Of a stretch of 64,000 nt of DNA, positions 60,659-64,000 are shown piece after piece. Made by a program: the position numbers and the translations under genes. The stretch's first letter is position 1. Each line of letters starts with the position of its first letter. This stretch comes from Paenibacillus sp. FSL R7-0204 (GTDB taxonomy: Bacteria > Bacillota > Bacilli > Paenibacillales > Paenibacillaceae): assembly GCF_038002225.1 (NCBI RefSeq), contig NZ_JBBOCA010000001.1, positions 6,758,001 to 6,822,000 of the forward strand. The letters are read 5' to 3'. Under the pieces are notes generated by a model. The model saw only the letters and a list, made by a program, of their open reading frames with translations, was not told the origin of the DNA and made no database searches.

Positions 60659-61111
60659 TGTATTTTGTACAATGGAATGCTGTCAAAAAGGCTACGAAAT
60701 AGAATCTACTGTATTCGGTGCAATTGAATGTTGAATAAAGGCCATTTTCCGCCCAAAACGCAACATTCCGCTGCACGAAATACAATAGAATCTCATTTCA
60801 TGGTCAAATATGAGTTTTCTAATGCAGGAAATACAATCAGCTACTTTCAAATCAGCGTAGAAGTCGGCGATGGGTGCAGAATCTGCCTAAGATCATCATT
60901 CATGCCCCCATTAAGTCACAAGCGATTAGTTAAGTGCATTCTGTACAACTAAAACGACTGATGTACCATCGAATCGCAGTTTAGCTGTATTCCGTACATC
61001 TAAAATACCTCCATGCCCCGGTTCTCGACCACTCGGGTAAATTTAGTTGTACAGACTACAGTTAGGAGAGGAAAGCTTACCATTTCGCGGTTTTTAATTG
61101 TACAGAATACA
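60659..61111. repeat. 51-nt-period array (about nine units)
   Basis: Variants of TGTATTCNGTACAATTAGA occur at 60659 and 60710; at 60772, 60823 and 60875; at 60935 and 60986; and in reverse orientation (TTAGTTGTACAGACTACA) at 61043 and 61094. Within each group the spacing is 51, once 52. The shifts between groups are 62, 60 and 57. It fills the gap between convergent genes, and no gene is visible. Confidence 0.85.
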
Positions 61112-61219
61112 CTTATCTCTGAATGTCTCCTCCAAACGCAGATTCACACATTATAGCGTTAACGCAATGAACCAACTTCAATAGTTCACATGCGAAACTC
61201 CGCATGTCCTGCACTGCAC

Positions 61220-61267
61220 AACAAACAGGCGGGGCACCCTGTAACCCATGCGCCCCGCCTGTTTGTT
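61220..61267 (-). terminator. Terminator after the ADP-ribosylglycohydrolase gene
   Basis: A 16-bp perfect stem (61220-61235 with 61252-61267) of high GC content, 29 nt after the minus-strand stop. The T-tract is interrupted (CTGTTTGTTGTG). Confidence 0.75.
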
Positions 61268-61295
61268 GCAGCTTAACTACCTCCGCTTACTCCGC

Positions 61296-62219
61296 CTATT
61301 GCACCCGCTCCGTAAACAGCCGCCCCGCGTAGTCGCTGATCAGCTCACGCATTGCCAGCTTGCGGCTCCATCCCGCTGGAATGCCGCTGAGCCCATAGTA
61401 TGCCCCGGCAATCTGGCCGTATATGGCACCAGTGGTGTCGGCGTCATTGCCGAGATTCACGGCGAGCAGCGCGCCCTCTGCGAAGCTGTCCGACTTATGG
61501 AATGCCCATAATGCCGCTTCCAGCGACTCCACGACATAACCCGAGCCTTGAATCTGCGGCGGCTCCTTCAGCTTGTAGGAGCCTTGCTTGATGTTCAGCG
61601 TATGCGGCGTCAGCGAATCTTCATCCAGCCATTCATGGAAAGCCTCCGGCGCCAGCATCTCCTGCTTGCTCCAGCCGTGCAGCCCGGCGAGAATATATGC
61701 CGCAAGCAGGCGGCAGGCAGCAAGACACTCGGCGGCCCCGTGCGTGGTTCTTGAGCTCATTGCTGCATAGCGGATCGCCTCAGCGGGCTGCTCCGCGTAG
61801 TACATCACCACCGGAGCCAGACGCATAATTGAGCCGTTCCCGGCCGAGAACGGGTCCTCTGAACCGCTGTACGCCTCCCCGCTTGCTTCAAACCGGTGCA
61901 GCGCTTCGCGCGTTGCGTTACCGATATCAAAGCACCGGCCGGTGCTGCTGAGTGCTCCTTCGCGGTACCATTTCACATAACGCTGCATCTGATCTGCCGG
62001 ATCGAAACCCTGCATGGCAAGCAGACTCTCCGCAAGGCTGAGAGCCATGGAGGTATCATCCGTCCACTGACCCGGCTGGAGGGCGAATACCCCGCCGCCG
62101 ACAATATCTGTCATTGGCTTGAAGGTGCCCGGCGCTTGGAACTCTACAGTTGTTCCCAGTGCATCTCCGGCGGCCAGCCCCTGCAGGCAGCCCTGATAAC
62201 GGTCCATTGTCAATGTCAC
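61296..62219 (-). CDS. ADP-ribosylglycohydrolase family protein
   Basis: A 307-residue DraG-type hydrolase removing ADP-ribose from proteins or small molecules. Metal-ligand motifs are DALGTTVEF, TDDTSMALSLAESL, AGNGSIMRLAPV and GNDADTTGAIYGQIAGAYYG, all standard. The start is GTG 62219 with GGGGGAGACCAA upstream. It lies 36 nt after the oxidoreductase gene on the same strand and is probably co-transcribed with it. No ADP-ribosyltransferase partner is visible. Confidence 0.92.
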   Translation of the reverse strand: MTLTMDRYQGCLQGLAAGDALGTTVEFQAPGTFKPMTDIVGGGVFALQPGQWTDDTSMALSLAESLLAMQGFDPADQMQRYVKWYREGALSSTGRCFDIGNATREALHRFEASGEAYSGSEDPFSAGNGSIMRLAPVVMYYAEQPAEAIRYAAMSSRTTHGAAECLAACRLLAAYILAGLHGWSKQEMLAPEAFHEWLDEDSLTPHTLNIKQGSYKLKEPPQIQGSGYVVESLEAALWAFHKSDSFAEGALLAVNLGNDADTTGAIYGQIAGAYYGLSGIPAGWSRKLAMRELISDYAGRLFTERVQ

Positions 62220-62255
62220 TTGGTCTCCCCCTTTCCAGAAGCCTCATGCCGGCGG

Positions 62256-63254
62256 TTATTCGCCAGGGTATTTCAGCCCCCATTGTGCCCGGACAGTATC
62301 CAGCAGCTTCATTATGGCTAAGGATTCATCCAGGGTCATTACCGGACTCTCAATAAGCCCCGCTTGAAGGCAGCGGCCCACCTCTTCCGCCTCGAAGGCA
62401 TAGCCTACCGAAGCACGGTCATCTTCGAACTTCTCCGCTAATTCGCCGTTCACGTAGAGCTCGGCCGATTTCGGATTAACCAGGGTGCCATTAACCACAA
62501 TACGGCCTTCCGCTCCATAGATATAGGCTTCATCGTCCAGATTCAGGCGGATGCCGGCATTCAGTGAAGCAGATACGCCATTCCCGTAGGATAACAGCAG
62601 CGAGAAGTGCTCATCCACGCCGGTCTCCCCAATATGAACGGTACTGGCGATCGATTCTGGATGAGGTCCAAGAACCATTGAGGTAAAGGAGACCGGATAG
62701 ATGCCGACATCCAGCAACGCACCGCCGCCAAGGGCCGGATTCAATAGGCGTCCCTCCGGCTTCCAGTCGGAGCGGAACCCAAGGTCCGCCTTCACCAGCT
62801 TCACCTCGCCAATCCGCCCGGCGGCCAGCCATTCCCGCACCTTCACATGCGCCGGGATATACCGGCTCCACATCGCTTCCATGAGGAACAGCTTATGCTC
62901 CCGGGCATAGGCCACGACTTCCTCCAGCTCACCACTGTTCACGGTAAAAGGCTTCTCGCACAGCACAGCCTTACCTGCACGCAGCGCGAGCAGCGCGTTC
63001 TCACGGTGGAACGGATGCGGCGTTCCAATATAGATGGCGTCCACTTCAGGATCGCTAACCAGCTCTTCGTAGGTGGCGTATGCGACAGGAATGCCGTGAT
63101 CGGCGGCGAACTTATCCGCGCTCTCCTGCGAGCGCGAGCCGACCGCATAGGCCACCCCATTGCTGGCGTGGGCCAGATCCGTGGCGAACTGATGGGCGAT
63201 CCAGCCTGTGCTGAGAATGCCCCATTTTATCGTGTAAGCGTTATCTTCTGCCAT
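62256..63254 (-). CDS. Gfo/Idh/MocA-family oxidoreductase
   Basis: A 332-residue NAD(P)-dependent sugar or cyclitol dehydrogenase. The N-terminal Rossmann fold begins WGILSTGWIAHQFATDL. The family motif EKPF is in CEKPFTVNSGE. The C-terminal beta-sheet domain includes GGGALLDVGIYPVSF, with the catalytic Asp and Tyr-equivalent region. GAGGAGGAGATT precedes ATG 63254. The substrate cannot be told from sequence. Confidence 0.92.
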   Translation of the reverse strand: MAEDNAYTIKWGILSTGWIAHQFATDLAHASNGVAYAVGSRSQESADKFAADHGIPVAYATYEELVSDPEVDAIYIGTPHPFHRENALLALRAGKAVLCEKPFTVNSGELEEVVAYAREHKLFLMEAMWSRYIPAHVKVREWLAAGRIGEVKLVKADLGFRSDWKPEGRLLNPALGGGALLDVGIYPVSFTSMVLGPHPESIASTVHIGETGVDEHFSLLLSYGNGVSASLNAGIRLNLDDEAYIYGAEGRIVVNGTLVNPKSAELYVNGELAEKFEDDRASVGYAFEAEEVGRCLQAGLIESPVMTLDESLAIMKLLDTVRAQWGLKYPGE

Positions 63255-63365
63255 AGTAATCTCCTCCTCTTAATGAAGCTCAGGTCCCTCTGATTCTATC
63301 AAAATCTCCCTGGTGTGTACATGTCCGCCTCCCGGCAGGACCCTCCAGCTCCAGACAAGTGTGTA

Positions 63366-64000
63366 TTACAGCCCGAACAACAGATTCAGGCGTTCCTCCG
63401 AATAACCGTCCTCACCGCGCCAGTTAGCTACAGCGTTGAAGTCATTGTCTCCGCCCCGTCCCTGGCGCGGCTCCTCCTGCGGAACCAGAATGCCAGCATA
63501 TCCCCAGATCTCCATCACCACATCCCGCTCATACTGATTAGAAGGGAAAATATTCTTCCAGTGCTTCTCCAGCTTCCGTGCCCCGTCCTTGCTGCCGCAT
63601 TGCTTAACGGCCTCGGCCATGTCCTGCAAAAAACGAAGATCCTGCGGAGTTGCCTCCACCTCCTCTTCCCGGCTAAACAGCTCCAGATCCAGCCAGCAAT
63701 ACAGCAGCTTATTGAGGCGGATGCCGCCCCATTTGACCCGCTCGAAATTGAGCACATTCAGATCCACAGCGTTGTACTGCTGATCAGACATCAAGTGTCT
63801 GGCATCACAGGCCGCACAGCTGCTATACCTTGGCTGCTCAGCGGGGGGCTGGGCGTAGGTATGTGCAGCCAGCTCCGAGGTCAAAGCCCAACTGGACAAG
63901 GCGCTCCGCAGATGAACCTTCCGGGTAGACAGGCTATGCAGGAAGGCAGCCGCCACCTTGTCCCGGGTCACACTTCTGCTGTGCAGCACCCGTAGCTTCT
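63366..64000 (-). CDS. Hypothetical protein, 5' end beyond the window
   Basis: An open frame that is not closed at the window edge, so the true start probably lies further right; at least 210 residues are visible. A CxxC pair (CAAC) occurs in the N-terminal third. The C-terminal part is helical and acidic (SREEEVEATPQDLRFLQDMAEAV). No family is recognised. No close terminator is obvious before the oxidoreductase gene. Confidence 0.65.
   Translation of the reverse strand, partial: KLRVLHSRSVTRDKVAAAFLHSLSTRKVHLRSALSSWALTSELAAHTYAQPPAEQPRYSSCAACDARHLMSDQQYNAVDLNVLNFERVKWGGIRLNKLLYCWLDLELFSREEEVEATPQDLRFLQDMAEAVKQCGSKDGARKLEKHWKNIFPSNQYERDVVMEIWGYAGILVPQEEPRQGRGGDNDFNAVANWRGEDGYSEERLNLLFGL

Overview
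The window looks like chromosomal DNA of a Gram-positive, spore-forming Paenibacillus-type bacterium (Firmicutes). The basis is strong GGAGG ribosome sites, frequent GTG/TTG starts, lipoprotein and SLH surface proteins, an aa3-type quinol oxidase operon, teichoic-acid linkage genes (TagO, TagA), leucine dehydrogenase and stalk-domain proteins. No rRNA, tRNA, CRISPR, phage or insertion-sequence gene is visible.

Layout. 0-10.7 kb: sensor kinase, acidic hypothetical protein, fluoride riboswitch with a CLC-F type fluoride exporter, lipoprotein cyclophilin, small DUF898-like membrane protein, leucine dehydrogenase, pirin pair, stalk-domain protein, Mn-dependent pyrophosphatase and an AAC(3)-like acetyltransferase. 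11-23 kb: ring-cleaving dioxygenase of the MhqO type, HAD phosphatase, TagO, Mug glycosylase, a YtrA-like GntR/ABC operon with its operator, a divergent TetR/MFS drug-efflux pair with three operators, and a polysaccharide deacetylase. 23.4-30.5 kb: qoxABCD, a TolB-like lipoprotein and a chemotaxis receptor.

30.6-37.6 kb (minus strand) is a cobalamin-riboswitch locus. It encodes an SLH-anchored surface protein whose order (alpha-helical prenyltransferase-like barrel, then DUF4430) is that of animal intrinsic factor/transcobalamin. A DUF4430 lipoprotein follows, then a complete ECF transporter (EcfT, fused EcfA1-A2, S component). I read it as a vitamin B12 capture-and-import relay.

38.2-56.3 kb is a divergent block of envelope and GTPase genes. 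On the minus strand are a vWA protein, a large tubulin-like GTPase, a tubulin-like paralogue without the GTP-binding loop, a second vWA membrane protein, a beta-rich protein, a zinc-ribbon TRAFAC GTPase (DO-GTPase2 type) and a GAP1-N2 protein that appears to run on into a repeat-rich tail through a six-G tract. On the plus strand are a 50-residue membrane peptide, a zinc-ribbon membrane protein and a 600-residue membrane-anchored protein. This looks like one multi-component machine of unknown function.

56.4-64 kb: coiled-coil protein, AroB, TagA, nucleotidyltransferase, methyltransferase, ADP-ribosylglycohydrolase, Gfo/Idh/MocA oxidoreductase and a partial gene at the edge.

Five gene-free stretches, each just downstream of a stop codon, hold degenerate repeats spaced almost exactly 51 nt apart, with different sequence at different loci and a change of orientation within some arrays. 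Two diverged copies of a fold-back element are also present.
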